Shown: one piece after another, positions 51,716 to 60,784 of the stretch | Layout of the letters: every line of letters starts with the position of its first letter | How positions within the stretch are numbered: the stretch's first letter is position 1 | Assembly (NCBI RefSeq): GCF_026627425.1 | Contig: NZ_JAPNLH010000003.1 | Coordinates: 1-64,000, forward strand | Length of the DNA: 64,000 nt | Direction of reading: 5' to 3' | Origin: Arthrobacter endolithicus | GTDB taxonomy: Bacteria > Actinomycetota > Actinomycetes > Actinomycetales > Micrococcaceae | Program-made: the position numbers and the translations under genes | The notes under the pieces: model-generated | What the model was told of the DNA's origin: nothing | The model's input: only the letters and a program-made list of their open reading frames with translations | The model's database searches: none

Positions 51716-53397
51716 TCGGCGGCTCCATCGTCGTGGCGGCCCCCGGTTGACGGCGACAGCAGGAGTCCGGCAGCGCCGTCTGCGACGGCTTGCCCGGCAA
51801 CTTTAAAGTGCATCTTTTTGCCGGTGGCAGTCAGCGGCAGCTCCTGCACAAAACGGTACGCCCTCGGCCGCTTGAAATTGGACAGCAGAGGATGCTCAAA
51901 GCAGTGCCGGTCCAGCTCATCGACGGTCACATCGCCGTGCGTCATTACGTAGGCCACTACCTTCTGGCCCCAGTGCGGATCGGGAAGTCCGACGACGACG
52001 GCGTCGCTGACGCCGGGGTGCTCGCCGAGCACCTCCTCCACCTGCACGGGATGAATATTCTCTCCGCCGGAAATGATCATGTCGTCCTTGCGGCCCACAA
52101 TGGTCACAAACCCGTCCTCATCCCAGCTGGCCAGATCCCCGGGGTACAGCCAGCCGTGCTGGAATTTTTCCTCGTCCTTCTGCGGCAAGTTGAAGTAGGA
52201 AAAACCGGATTTCGGTGAGCGCATAATAATCTCGCCCACCTCCTGGCCATCCCGTGCGGCGAACTCGTCCGGGTTTGCCGCCCGGTCCGGGTAGATGCGG
52301 ACCACGGCGACGTCGTCGTCCGTGCACGCGCGCCCGGCCGTGCCGGCATGGGCGGGAAGGTCCTCGGGCCGCAGGAAGGTGTTCCAGAACGCCTCCGTGG
52401 TGCCGTAGCCATTGAAGATGCGCGGCGTGAGGACCTGCTGATAGCGCAGCGCGGCGCCCCGGCTCAGCGGAGCACCCATGGTGACGATCCCGCGGAGCCC
52501 GGACAGGTCGCGCGGGCTGCGGACCTGCTCGTCGGCGAGCATGCCAAGCGTAACGGGCGCACCGATCAGGAAAGTGATCCCGTACTTCTCCACCCAGTCC
52601 AGCACGCGTGCGGCGTTAAAGGCACGCAGCGGGACCACCGAGCCGCCAACGTAGAACACCGGGTTGGGTCCGCCCGAGTAGAGGCCACCGCGGTGGAACC
52701 AGGGCGTCATATTCAGCGTGCGGTCATACGGCGTCAGCGGGAAATGCATGATCACGTCGTGCGCGCTCATCACCTCCACGAGCGAGGGCAACGGGACGCC
52801 CTTGGGCATGCCGGTGGTGCCGGAGGTGTATAACCTCGTGGTCTCCTCGTAGATCGAGAAGTCCTCCGGAACACTCAGGGCCCGCTCCGGAGCGGCCGCG
52901 AGCGCGGCTGCCAAGGAGCGGGTGCCGCCATCGGTCGGGGTGCCGCCGTCGTCGCCCGGACTGACGGCCAGCAGCACGGGAGACAAGCCGGAAATCTTTA
53001 CCGCCTGCAGCGCACCAAGCTCCCCCGACGCGCCGTAAACGAAGACCGCAGGTTCACTGTCGCTCAGAATATGGGCCGTCTCGCCGGGGGCCAGGCGGAA
53101 GTTGATCGGCACGCCCACGGCACCCAGGCGCTGGGTGGCCAGATACAAAATAGCGAACTCGGGGCAGTTGGTCAGCTGATAAACCACCCGGTCCCCGCGC
53201 CCCACGCCGAGCTCCGCGAGCGCGGACGCGGCACGGGCCACGTCGCCGTCGAGCTCCCGATAGGTCCAGGACCGGTCCGTCTCCGGATCCAGGATGGCCA
53301 GCTGGGCGCCGTACCGGCTCACGTTCCGGCGGAACCCGGCCGCGTAGCTAAAAGCGTGTTCGAAGTATTCCCGGAACCGGCTGGCGTCATAGCTCAT
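51712..53397 (-). CDS. Acyl-CoA synthetase/AMP-dependent ligase
   Basis: 561 aa. RLYTSGTTGMPKGVPLP (P-loop), GYGTTEAFWN, YPGDLASWDEDGFVTIVGRKDDMIISGGENIHP and the Lys in PLTATGKKMHFK are intact. Substrate unknown, a medium/long-chain or aromatic acid. ATG 53397 has GGAGGGG five bases upstream; a longer frame lacks such a site. It lies ~190 bp after paaZ on the same strand and is coupled to the ketoacyl synthase. Confidence 0.85.
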   Translation of the reverse strand: MSYDASRFREYFEHAFSYAAGFRRNVSRYGAQLAILDPETDRSWTYRELDGDVARAASALAELGVGRGDRVVYQLTNCPEFAILYLATQRLGAVGVPINFRLAPGETAHILSDSEPAVFVYGASGELGALQAVKISGLSPVLLAVSPGDDGGTPTDGGTRSLAAALAAAPERALSVPEDFSIYEETTRLYTSGTTGMPKGVPLPSLVEVMSAHDVIMHFPLTPYDRTLNMTPWFHRGGLYSGGPNPVFYVGGSVVPLRAFNAARVLDWVEKYGITFLIGAPVTLGMLADEQVRSPRDLSGLRGIVTMGAPLSRGAALRYQQVLTPRIFNGYGTTEAFWNTFLRPEDLPAHAGTAGRACTDDDVAVVRIYPDRAANPDEFAARDGQEVGEIIMRSPKSGFSYFNLPQKDEEKFQHGWLYPGDLASWDEDGFVTIVGRKDDMIISGGENIHPVQVEEVLGEHPGVSDAVVVGLPDPHWGQKVVAYVMTHGDVTVDELDRHCFEHPLLSNFKRPRAYRFVQELPLTATGKKMHFKVAGQAVADGAAGLLLSPSTGGRHDDGAAE

Positions 53398-53584
53398 TTG
53401 CCCCTCCACATCGGCTGAACGCGCTGCGGCCCGACGAGCAATGCCAGCAGCTTCTGCACTTGTCTGTGATTGTTGCACCGGTCACGCCAACGGCACAAAC
53501 ATTGCGGCGCCGGCAGCACCCGAATGAACCTTTTTGCCCGGTACCTCTAGCACGGCCGTGGGTCAGCTCCTGTGGCGCCCGGGG

Positions 53585-55699
53585 CTAATCCTTGGCCACC
53601 AGGGTCAGTACGTCGTACGTCGCCACAATCTCGTCGTTCTGGTTGTGCAGGATCGCATCCCACCTGACTTCCCCGTAGGCATCAGTTTCGCGGGGTGTGA
53701 TCTGTTTGGCGGTCAGCGTGACGCGGAAGGAATCCCCCGCGGCCACCGGGGTGAGGAACCGCAGGTTGTCCAGACCGTAATTCGCCAGCACCGGTCCCGG
53801 TTCTGGATCCACGAACAGCCCCGCCGCCCAGGAGAGCAGCAGGTAGCCGTGCGCCACGATGCCGGGGAAGAACGGGTTGGCGGCGGCCGCATCCTGGTTC
53901 GTGTGGGCATAGAAGGTGTCGCCGGTGCTGTTCGCGAAGGCGCTGACGTCCTTGAGGGACACCTGCCGGAGCCTGGAGGCGAAGGCATCGCCGATCTGCA
54001 GCTCCGCCAGTGACTTGCGGAACGGGTGGCCTTCCCCGGTGCCAAATCTCCGGTCTGCTCCGGCGTGCCAAACGCCGGTGATGGCCGTGAGCATGTTCGG
54101 CGAGCCCTGCACCGCGGTGCGCTGCATGTGGTGGTAAACGGAGCGGATGCCGCCTAGCTCCTCGCCGCCGCCGGCCCGGCCGGGTCCGCCGTGCACCAGG
54201 TGCGGCACCGGTGAGCCATGCCCGGTGGAACTGCCGGCGTCCTCCCGGTTGAGCACCAGGACGCGTCCGTGATGGGCCGCGATCCCGCTGATCAACTGCT
54301 GCGCAACGGAGGGGTCATTGGTGCAGACGGTCGCGACCAGCGACCCGCCGCCCAGAGCCGCCAACCGTACGGCCTCACTGACGTCCCCGTCCGTCGTCGG
54401 ATAGCCGAGCACGGAAGCCACCGGGCCAAAGGCCTCCACGGAGTGCAGTTCCGACGTCTCCGGGTTGTCCCAGTCCAGCAGCACCGGGGACATGAAGGCG
54501 CCGCAAACCCCGTTGCCGGCCCCGCCAGAAAGTAAACGGACATCTTCCGGTGCCTCCACAGTGCCGTAGGCCAGCGTGCCACCGGCAGCCTGCAGCCTGC
54601 CGACGGCGGAGCGGACTTCGGCGAGCTGGTCTAAGGATGCCAGCGGACCCATGGTGACGCCGTCGGCCCGCGGATCGCCGACGACGACACGCTCCCGGAG
54701 CGCGGCTCCGACGGCCTCGACCACCTCCCGGCGGCATTCCTCAGGCACGATCACGCGCCGGATGCTCGTGCATTTCTGCCCGGCCTTCGACGTCATTTCG
54801 GTGACCACGGAGTCAACGAACGCCGCAAACTCCGGTGTTCCCGGAACAGCATCGGGTCCCAGGATGGCGGCGTTGAGCGAATCCGTTTCGGAGGTGAAGC
54901 GCACCCCCGCTGCCACGACGTTCGGGTGGCTCTTGAGCGTCCGGGCGGTCCCGGCCGACCCGGTGAACGCCACCAGATCGCGGTAGTCGAGTTCATCGAG
55001 CAGATTACGTGCCGAGCCGGAAATCAGCTGCAGGGAGCCGGCGGGCAAAATCCCGGAATCAACGATCAGCCGCACCATCGCTGCGGCCACATAACCGGTG
55101 GGCGTGGCGGGTTTGACGATGCTGGGCACGCCGGCAAGGAACGCCGGCGCGAGCTTTTCGAGCATGCCCCAGACGGGAAAATTGAATGCGTTGATCTGCA
55201 CGGCCACGCCCGGAATGCGCGTGTAGATATGCTCACCGATGAACGAACCGTCGCGGGAGAGCACCTCGGCAGGCCCGTCGATGACCACCTTGGCGTTGGG
55301 CAGTTCACGCCTGCCCTTGGAACCGAAGGTGAATAGCACACCGATGCCGCCGTCAATGTCCACCTTGGAATCATTCACGGTGGCACCGCTGCGGGCGGAA
55401 ACCTCGTAGAGCTCGTCCCGGTGACCGTTGAGGTACTGCGCCAGTTCCTTGAGTTTCAAGGCACGCTGGTGGAAGGTCAGCCGTCCCAGCTCATGCTGTC
55501 CCACCATCCGGCCATGGGCGACGACCGCGCCCAGGTCCAGACCGTCGGCGCTCACCGCGGCCACCGGTTCACCGGTGCTGGCGTCACGGATCGCGGTACC
55601 CGGAACGTCAACGCGTTCGGGTTTCCACCAGGCATCGAGGACGTAGCTGGGGACCGTTTCCACGGTGTATCCGGTGACTTCAGCGGCGGTGGTTGTCAT
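53585..55699 (-). CDS. paaZ: Bifunctional oxepin-CoA hydrolase / 3-oxo-5,6-dehydrosuberyl-CoA semialdehyde dehydrogenase
   Basis: 704 aa. Residues ~10-530 are an aldehyde dehydrogenase (catalytic Cys in [29 protein letters not shown]). Residues ~560-700 are a MaoC-type (R)-hydratase domain ([20 protein letters not shown]). The domain pair opens oxepin-CoA and oxidises the aldehyde. AAAGGA lies about ten bases before the ATG, and a PaaR-like dyad ~67 bp upstream. Full length, so the reactive aldehyde should be channelled normally. Confidence 0.94.
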   Translation of the reverse strand: MTTTAAEVTGYTVETVPSYVLDAWWKPERVDVPGTAIRDASTGEPVAAVSADGLDLGAVVAHGRMVGQHELGRLTFHQRALKLKELAQYLNGHRDELYEVSARSGATVNDSKVDIDGGIGVLFTFGSKGRRELPNAKVVIDGPAEVLSRDGSFIGEHIYTRIPGVAVQINAFNFPVWGMLEKLAPAFLAGVPSIVKPATPTGYVAAAMVRLIVDSGILPAGSLQLISGSARNLLDELDYRDLVAFTGSAGTARTLKSHPNVVAAGVRFTSETDSLNAAILGPDAVPGTPEFAAFVDSVVTEMTSKAGQKCTSIRRVIVPEECRREVVEAVGAALRERVVVGDPRADGVTMGPLASLDQLAEVRSAVGRLQAAGGTLAYGTVEAPEDVRLLSGGAGNGVCGAFMSPVLLDWDNPETSELHSVEAFGPVASVLGYPTTDGDVSEAVRLAALGGGSLVATVCTNDPSVAQQLISGIAAHHGRVLVLNREDAGSSTGHGSPVPHLVHGGPGRAGGGEELGGIRSVYHHMQRTAVQGSPNMLTAITGVWHAGADRRFGTGEGHPFRKSLAELQIGDAFASRLRQVSLKDVSAFANSTGDTFYAHTNQDAAAANPFFPGIVAHGYLLLSWAAGLFVDPEPGPVLANYGLDNLRFLTPVAAGDSFRVTLTAKQITPRETDAYGEVRWDAILHNQNDEIVATYDVLTLVAKD

Positions 55700-55765
55700 C
55701 GTCGACGGTTCCTTTCGGTAGGTACTCGCGGCAGTGCTTACTCACGGCCACTCGCGGCGCCGATA

Positions 55766-55785
55766 TACCGACCGGGCGTTCAGTA
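55766..55785 (-). promoter_or_regulatory. PaaR-like operator upstream of paaZ
   Basis: Plus strand reads ACCGACCG, GG, CGTTCAGT within 55766-55785; six of eight half-site bases are symmetric. It lies 67 bp before the paaZ ATG. Confidence 0.6.
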
Positions 55786-55876
55786 ATGTGACCAGACTAC
55801 ATGACGGACCACGGGGTCGGGGGGAACGGATAAGGCCTGCAGTGGCGGCCACGGACCTTCGTAGGATACTGGTGTC

Positions 55877-55933
55877 ATGACCGAACGCTACCCACCTCTG
55901 GAGCCCCATGACTCGGCAACCGACGACCGGTAG
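55877..55933 (+). CDS. Possible 18-codon leaderless upstream ORF
   Basis: ATG 55877 lies nine bases after TAGGAT (55862-55867) and opens an 18-codon frame (MTERYPPLEPHDSATDDR). It ends 39 bases before the thioesterase ATG. It may simply mark the transcription start of the thioesterase gene. Low confidence. Confidence 0.25.
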   Translation: MTERYPPLEPHDSATDDR

Positions 55934-55972
55934 CCGGATGGCCGCCAACCAGATCCCAGCAGGAGCGCACTA

Positions 55973-56446
55973 ATGAGCGAGAACGAAACCACATCCCTCA
56001 GCAGCGCCACCGGCGCGTCCGCTGCCGGATCCGCCGCACCGGACGCGGACCAGCCGTGGCAGATCGTGCTCGGCGAGCTGGACGTCAAGATGGGCGTTGC
56101 CATCCTTGAACAATCTGCGCAGCGGGTCGTCGCAACCATGCCGGTGGAGGGCAACCGGCAGTCCTTCGGCATGCTGCACGGGGGCGCCTCGCTGGCGTTC
56201 GGTGAAGCCATCGGCTCCTGGGCCGCCGTCATCCATGCCAGCGCCACCGGCCGGACCGCCGTCGGCGTCGACGTTTCCGCCACGCACCACCGGTCTGCCC
56301 GCAGCGGCCTGGTCACCGGCATCGCCACCGCCATCCATCTGGGCCGGACCACCACCAGTCACGAGGTGATTCTCTACGACGAGCAGGAGCGGCGCCTGTG
56401 CACGCTGCGGATTACCAATCTGATTCTGGACCGTCCGCACGCCTGA
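55973..56446 (+). CDS. Hotdog-fold thioesterase resembling DHNA-CoA hydrolase (MenI/YdiI)
   Basis: 157 aa. After a ~30-residue Ser/Ala-rich start, RVVATMPVEGNRQSFGMLHGGASLAFGEAIGS and VDVSATHHRSARSGLVTG follow the E. coli YdiI pattern closely, including the Glu and Ser of the active site. It could hydrolyse 1,4-dihydroxy-2-naphthoyl-CoA, a menaquinone step missing from the men cluster 25 kb away, or act as a second phenylacetate-pathway thioesterase. AGGAG lies before the ATG. Confidence 0.8.
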   Translation: MSENETTSLSSATGASAAGSAAPDADQPWQIVLGELDVKMGVAILEQSAQRVVATMPVEGNRQSFGMLHGGASLAFGEAIGSWAAVIHASATGRTAVGVDVSATHHRSARSGLVTGIATAIHLGRTTTSHEVILYDEQERRLCTLRITNLILDRPHA

Positions 56447-56553
56447 TGGGGCACCAGCGGCAGAGTGGCGGGGGTTCCCCGACCGGATAGCGGGTTGCAC
56501 GATCAATCAAAAGGTTGATGGATCCCTGAACCCGGACGGCTAAACTGAAAAAT

Positions 56554-57048
56554 ATGGAAACTTTGCTGAACGTATTGCATGTTGTGGCCGCCGTTTTTCT
56601 GATCGGCCCGATGGCTATTCTGCCGATGTCAGCCATGCGAATGCTCCGCAACGGCCACAAAAGCGAAGTCGCTTCGCTGGCCAAATCGACGAACCTGTTT
56701 ACACTGCTGTCCCTGCTGGTAGTTGTCTTCGGTTTCGGCGTACTCGGGATGAGTGATCCCAAGGACCATCTGTCGGTCACCACCGGATGGGTCCTGATCT
56801 CGATCATCGCCTACGTCGTGGCGCTGGCACTGAACCTCTTCGTCGTGGTGCCGGCCATGCGCAAGGCGGCCGAGAGCCTCCAGGTCGTTGCCGCCGGCAA
56901 TGTATCCTCCGATGCCGAGGTTGCACCCCGTGGCGCAGAAACGACAACCGCGCAAACGCGCACCGGATATCCGCAGATCGCCATCTCATCGGGGGTCGTC
57001 ACCTTGCTGCTGGCGCTCGTCGTCGTGCTCATGGTGTGGAAGCCGTAG
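56554..57048 (+). CDS. Small integral membrane protein (DUF2269-like)
   Basis: 164 aa with four hydrophobic segments (residues ~3-25, 47-67, 80-101, 140-160). The opening LLNVLHVVAAVFLIGPMAILPM is typical of DUF2269-like membrane proteins. Function unknown. TAAACT (56541-56546) lies seven bases before the ATG with no ribosome-binding site, so it may be leaderless. Convergent with the GNAT gene. Confidence 0.75.
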   Translation: METLLNVLHVVAAVFLIGPMAILPMSAMRMLRNGHKSEVASLAKSTNLFTLLSLLVVVFGFGVLGMSDPKDHLSVTTGWVLISIIAYVVALALNLFVVVPAMRKAAESLQVVAAGNVSSDAEVAPRGAETTTAQTRTGYPQIAISSGVVTLLLALVVVLMVWKP

Positions 57049-57077
57049 CCGCAGGTGCTCGCACCGCTTTCAAATCG

Positions 57078-57671
57078 TCATTTTTTTGATTTTAGTCTGT
57101 TGACCAGACCATTGCGCACCATGGGCCATTCGGAAGCGATGATGGAAAACACCACAGTGTCCCGCAGCGACCCGTCGGCGAGTCGACTATGATTGCGCAG
57201 CACGCCGTCCTGCTTGGCGCCAAGCCGGACGATGGCTGCCCGCGATTGCTGGTTCATCCAGTGCGTGCGGAATTCCACGGCAATGCAGGCCAGGACGTCA
57301 AAAGCATGGGATAGCAGCAAAAGTTTGGACTCTGCATTAGTGCCGGACCCCTGCGCGCCGGCGGAATTCCAGGTGGAACCGATCTCAAGCCGGCTATTGG
57401 CCGCATCGATGTTCATGTACGTGGTCATGCCGATAATCCGCCTATCCGCGTTCCGACGGGTGGCAAACGGAATCATCTGTCCCTGTTGCTGCAGCCCCAG
57501 CCGCCGCTCAATCTCCGCACCCATTCCCTCCGGACGAGGCACGGAGGTATACCAAAGATTCCATAGTTCGCCGTCTTGGGCCGCGGCTACAAGGCCGTCG
57601 TGATGGTCCGTGGACAGCGGCTCCAGGGTCACAAGCTGACCGGCAAGAGTGAGCGGTTGTATTGGCATCAT
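57078..57671 (-). CDS. GNAT family N-acetyltransferase (RimJ/RimL-like)
   Basis: 197 aa. LVTLEPLSTDHHDGLVAAA at the start, GMTTYMNIDAANSRLEIGSTW as strand beta-4, then the acetyl-CoA loop AGAQGSGTNAESKLLLLSHAF and FRTHWMNQQSRAAIVRLGAKQDG. It acetylates an amine, perhaps a protein N-terminus; substrate unknown. The start is ATG 57671, six bases after TAAGCT, so probably leaderless. Confidence 0.83.
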   Translation of the reverse strand: MMPIQPLTLAGQLVTLEPLSTDHHDGLVAAAQDGELWNLWYTSVPRPEGMGAEIERRLGLQQQGQMIPFATRRNADRRIIGMTTYMNIDAANSRLEIGSTWNSAGAQGSGTNAESKLLLLSHAFDVLACIAVEFRTHWMNQQSRAAIVRLGAKQDGVLRNHSRLADGSLRDTVVFSIIASEWPMVRNGLVNRLKSKK

Positions 57672-57677
57672 AGCCCG

Positions 57678-57683
57678 AGCTTA
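57678..57683 (-). promoter_or_regulatory. -10 of the GNAT gene
   Basis: TAAGCT on the minus strand, six bases before the ATG; leaderless geometry. Confidence 0.35.
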
Positions 57684-57757
57684 GCGGGGCAGGCCGCACG
57701 GGAAACGTCCGGATGCTGCGGGGCGCACGTTCCGGCGTCAGCGATTAACCAGGATGT

Positions 57758-58636
57758 TCAGGCCTGCCAGTCAAAGAAGCCGCTGCCGGATTTGCGTCCT
57801 AATTCCCCGCGGGCCACCTTATCGCGCAGTATCTGCGGCGGTGAAAACCTTTCCCCGAGGGTCGAGTGAAGATACTCCGCAATCCCCAGCCGGACATCGA
57901 GTCCGACGATATCCGTGGTCCTGAGAGGGCCCATTGGGTGTTTGTAGCCCAGCACCATAGCCGCATCAATGTCCGCAGCGGAGGCTACGCCCTCTTCCAC
58001 CATCCGCATGGCTTCCAGCGCGATGGCAACCCCCAGGCGTGAGGAGGCGAAGCCCGGCGTATCCTTGACCACCACGGGCGTTTTACCCAATGCCTCCACC
58101 CAGACGCGGGCCCGCGTTTCCAGCTCAGCGGAGGTCTGCTCGGCCAGCACAATTTCCACCAGCAGCGACGCCGGCACCGGGTTGAAGAAATGCAGCCCGC
58201 AGAAACGCTCGGGGCGTCGCAAGTGCTCCGCAAGGGAACCGATGGACAGCGAGGAGGTATTGGTGGCCAGCCAGGCGTCGGGCTTCAACTGCTCCTCCAC
58301 AGCCTTCAGCGCGGTGCTTTTAAGCTGTAAATCCTCTGGAACCGCTTCCACCACCAGGGCGCAACCGGCAAAAACGGCGTAATCCGTGGCCACACTGATC
58401 CGCGAAACCAGAGCCGCCAGCGACTCAGTCGACGTCCCGCGCTCCACGCTTTTGGCCAGCGCCGCGGTGAGGCGATCAAGCGCGGCGGCGGCAGCGTCGT
58501 CGTCGCGCTCCACGACGACGACGGCGGCACCAGCGGCGGCGAAGGCATGCGCAATACCGGCGCCCATCCGGCCACCGCCGAGCACTCCGACGAACGCAGG
58601 AACGGCAAGTACCTTAGAGACGGCGGAATATTTCAT
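57758..58636 (-). CDS. paaH: 3-Hydroxyacyl-CoA dehydrogenase (PaaH-like)
   Basis: 292 aa. NAD-binding GVLGGGRMGAGIAHAFAAAG and the catalytic FCGLHFFNPVPASLLVEIV, then KDTPGFASSRLGVAIALEAM and a C-terminal all-helical domain. Oxidises 3-hydroxyadipyl-CoA in phenylacetate breakdown. Third gene of paaJ-paaF-paaH, overlapping paaF by ATGA. A 3-hydroxybutyryl-CoA dehydrogenase would look similar; context decides. Confidence 0.9.
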   Translation of the reverse strand: MKYSAVSKVLAVPAFVGVLGGGRMGAGIAHAFAAAGAAVVVVERDDDAAAAALDRLTAALAKSVERGTSTESLAALVSRISVATDYAVFAGCALVVEAVPEDLQLKSTALKAVEEQLKPDAWLATNTSSLSIGSLAEHLRRPERFCGLHFFNPVPASLLVEIVLAEQTSAELETRARVWVEALGKTPVVVKDTPGFASSRLGVAIALEAMRMVEEGVASAADIDAAMVLGYKHPMGPLRTTDIVGLDVRLGIAEYLHSTLGERFSPPQILRDKVARGELGRKSGSGFFDWQA

Positions 58637-59517
58637 TTAGTGTCCCCTGTGTCCTGGTTGGTGTCCGGCTTCTTGCCCCTCTTGTCCTTCTTTTCCAAAA
58701 ACGCCTGCATGCGCTCGAACTTGGCGGGGGATTCAAAAAGCACAGCCTGGGCGTCCATATCTGCCTGCGGATGCATCGCGCGGGGCAGATGAAAAACGGC
58801 CTTAGTGAACTGAACGGCCAGCGAATCCTGCTTGGCGATCCGGTCCGCGAGTGCGTTCGCCGCGTCCAGCAAAGCGTCCTTCTCGTGCAGCTCCGTGATC
58901 AGGTGCAGGGCCAGCGCCTCCTGGGCATCCAAAACACGCCCGGCCAGCAGAATTTGCTTCGCCACCGGCTCGCCCACCAGCTCACGCAGCCGCCAGCTCG
59001 CTCCCGCCGCGGCCATGATCCCCAACCCGGTTTCCGGATTACCGATCTTCACTGATGGAGTCCCGATCCGAAAATCGGCGGCATAGGCCAGTTCCGCACC
59101 CCCGCCGAGGGCGTAGCCATCCAGCGCGGCGATAACGGGCATCTTCAGGGCCGAAATCCGGATGAAAAGCTTAATATTGATGCCCTGCAGCGCGTCGTCG
59201 CGGCGGCGTTCGTGCAGCTGGGCAATATCAGCACCCGAGGCGAAGACAGGCGTGGCCGTCGCACCACCGGCGGGGTCTGCGCCGGAGAGGATCAGTATTT
59301 TCGGCGACTCCTCCAACCGGGTGCAGACAGCGTGCAGCTCATCCACCATCTGCTGGTTGATTGCGTTGCGCGCCTCGGGTCGGTTCAGCTGGACCAGCAT
59401 CCGGTCCGCCCGCTCCTGAACCAGCAGGGTCTGGTATGTCTCGACAGGGCCATTGGGCGTCCCGGGCATTTCCGGCGTCCCGGGCTTTTCCGGCGTCACA
59501 GGCTTTTCCAGCGTCAC
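58633..59517 (-). CDS. paaF: Enoyl-CoA hydratase (PaaF-like) with N-terminal repeat
   Basis: 294 aa crotonase. Both hydratase glutamates are present: ALGGGAELAYAADFR and KIGNPETGLGIMAA. It hydrates 2,3-dehydroadipyl-CoA. The GTG start at 59517 overlaps the paaJ stop (GTGA). Residues 1-24 are a VTPEKPG-type repeat from an 18-bp tandem array, and a second GTG lies one unit downstream (59499). A Lys-rich tail ends the protein. Confidence 0.88.
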   Translation of the reverse strand: MTLEKPVTPEKPGTPEMPGTPNGPVETYQTLLVQERADRMLVQLNRPEARNAINQQMVDELHAVCTRLEESPKILILSGADPAGGATATPVFASGADIAQLHERRRDDALQGINIKLFIRISALKMPVIAALDGYALGGGAELAYAADFRIGTPSVKIGNPETGLGIMAAAGASWRLRELVGEPVAKQILLAGRVLDAQEALALHLITELHEKDALLDAANALADRIAKQDSLAVQFTKAVFHLPRAMHPQADMDAQAVLFESPAKFERMQAFLEKKDKRGKKPDTNQDTGDTK

Positions 59518-59521
59518 AGGG
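59456..59521. repeat. 18-bp tandem repeat spanning the paaJ/paaF junction
   Basis: Units at 59456-59473, 59474-59491 and 59492-59509 plus a partial copy to 59521. The array contains the paaF start codon and overlaps the paaJ stop. The two units nearest the junction each carry GTGACG, so the candidate start codon is itself duplicated. Confidence 0.88.
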
Positions 59522-60716
59522 CCCCCACCATCATGGCCGTACCCTGTCCAACGCCTACGCACATCGTTGCGAGGCCGGTCTGCGCCCCTTCGCGTTCCAT
59601 CCGGCCCAGCAAGGTGATCGCGATCCGGGAACCGGAGGACCCCAACGGATGGCCCAGGGCAATTGCACCGCCATCCCGGTTAACGATCTCCGGGTCCAGC
59701 CCCAGCCGGCGGATGCAGGCCAAGGACTGGGTGGCAAATGCCTCGTTTAGTTCCACGGCCCCGACCGCAGACAGCTCCGTACCCGTGCGGGCCAGTAGTT
59801 TCTGCGTAGCCGGAACCGGACCCAGGCCCATAATCTCCGGAGCCACACCGGCGCTGACCCCATCCACAACCCGGCCGCGTGGTGTCAGCCCGAACCGCCG
59901 CAGCCCGGCTTCACTGGCAACAATGATCGCCGAAGCGCCGTCGTTGACCGACGACGAATTGCCGGCCGTGACGATGCCGCCCGGCTTCACTATGGAGCGC
60001 AGCTTTCCGAGCGCCTCGACAGTAGTCTCGCGGCGCGGCCCCTCGTCCGTATCAACCAGGCCCTTGGCCGTCTGCACGGAAACAATTTCCGCCGCAAAAC
60101 GGCCGGCATCGATGGCGGCGATGGCCTTTTGGTGTGAGGCGAGGGCGAAGCCATCGGCATCCTCGCGGCTAATGCCGTCGAGTCCGGCGACTTCCTCGGC
60201 GGTCTCAGGCATCGAGTAGGTCGCCTTGTCCCGCGATTTAAACGCCTGGTTGGCGAAACGCCAGCCGATCGACGTATCCGCCAGCTCGCCGGGCTTGGCG
60301 AACGCCTTCTCCGGTTTCGCCAGCACCCACGGCGCGCGGGTCATGGATTCCACGCCCCCCGCAATCACCACATCTGCGGCACCGGATTTGATCATCTGGG
60401 CGGCCATGATGATGGCGGAAAGTCCCGACGCGCAGAGCCTGTTCACGGTAATCCCGGGAATTTCGTCCGGCAGGCCCGCCAACAGCGTCGCCATCCGGGC
60501 CACATTCCGGTTATCCTCCCCGGCCTGATTGGCACAACCCAGGATCACCTCGTCGATCCCCGCCGGATCCATCCCGGTCCGCGAGAGCGCTGCGCTAATC
60601 GCCAGTGCGGCGAGGTCATCGGGCCGAACGCCCGCCAGCGCCCCGCCATAGCGTCCCACCGGAGTCCGTACTCCGCCGACCAGATAAGCCTGAGGTCCGT
60701 CAATGGCGTGGGTCAT
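59514..60716 (-). CDS. paaJ: 3-Oxoadipyl-CoA thiolase
   Basis: 400 aa. Catalytic Cys in VNRLCASGLSAIIMAAQMI, His in ALGHPLGSSGSRIA, second Cys in MCVGVGQGTAMM. It cleaves 3-oxoadipyl-CoA to succinyl-CoA and acetyl-CoA, the last step of the pathway. ATG 60716 has GGAAGT seven bases upstream. First gene of paaJ-paaF-paaH, behind a PaaR-like dyad. A beta-ketoadipate thiolase (PcaF) is very similar; position favours PaaJ. Confidence 0.92.
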   Translation of the reverse strand: MTHAIDGPQAYLVGGVRTPVGRYGGALAGVRPDDLAALAISAALSRTGMDPAGIDEVILGCANQAGEDNRNVARMATLLAGLPDEIPGITVNRLCASGLSAIIMAAQMIKSGAADVVIAGGVESMTRAPWVLAKPEKAFAKPGELADTSIGWRFANQAFKSRDKATYSMPETAEEVAGLDGISREDADGFALASHQKAIAAIDAGRFAAEIVSVQTAKGLVDTDEGPRRETTVEALGKLRSIVKPGGIVTAGNSSSVNDGASAIIVASEAGLRRFGLTPRGRVVDGVSAGVAPEIMGLGPVPATQKLLARTGTELSAVGAVELNEAFATQSLACIRRLGLDPEIVNRDGGAIALGHPLGSSGSRIAITLLGRMEREGAQTGLATMCVGVGQGTAMMVGAL

Positions 60717-60784
60717 CAGAACTTCCTTTGCGCGTAGTGGGTCAGGACGTCTGGCGTTCCCCGCCATCAACGTCTCGGCAAGGA

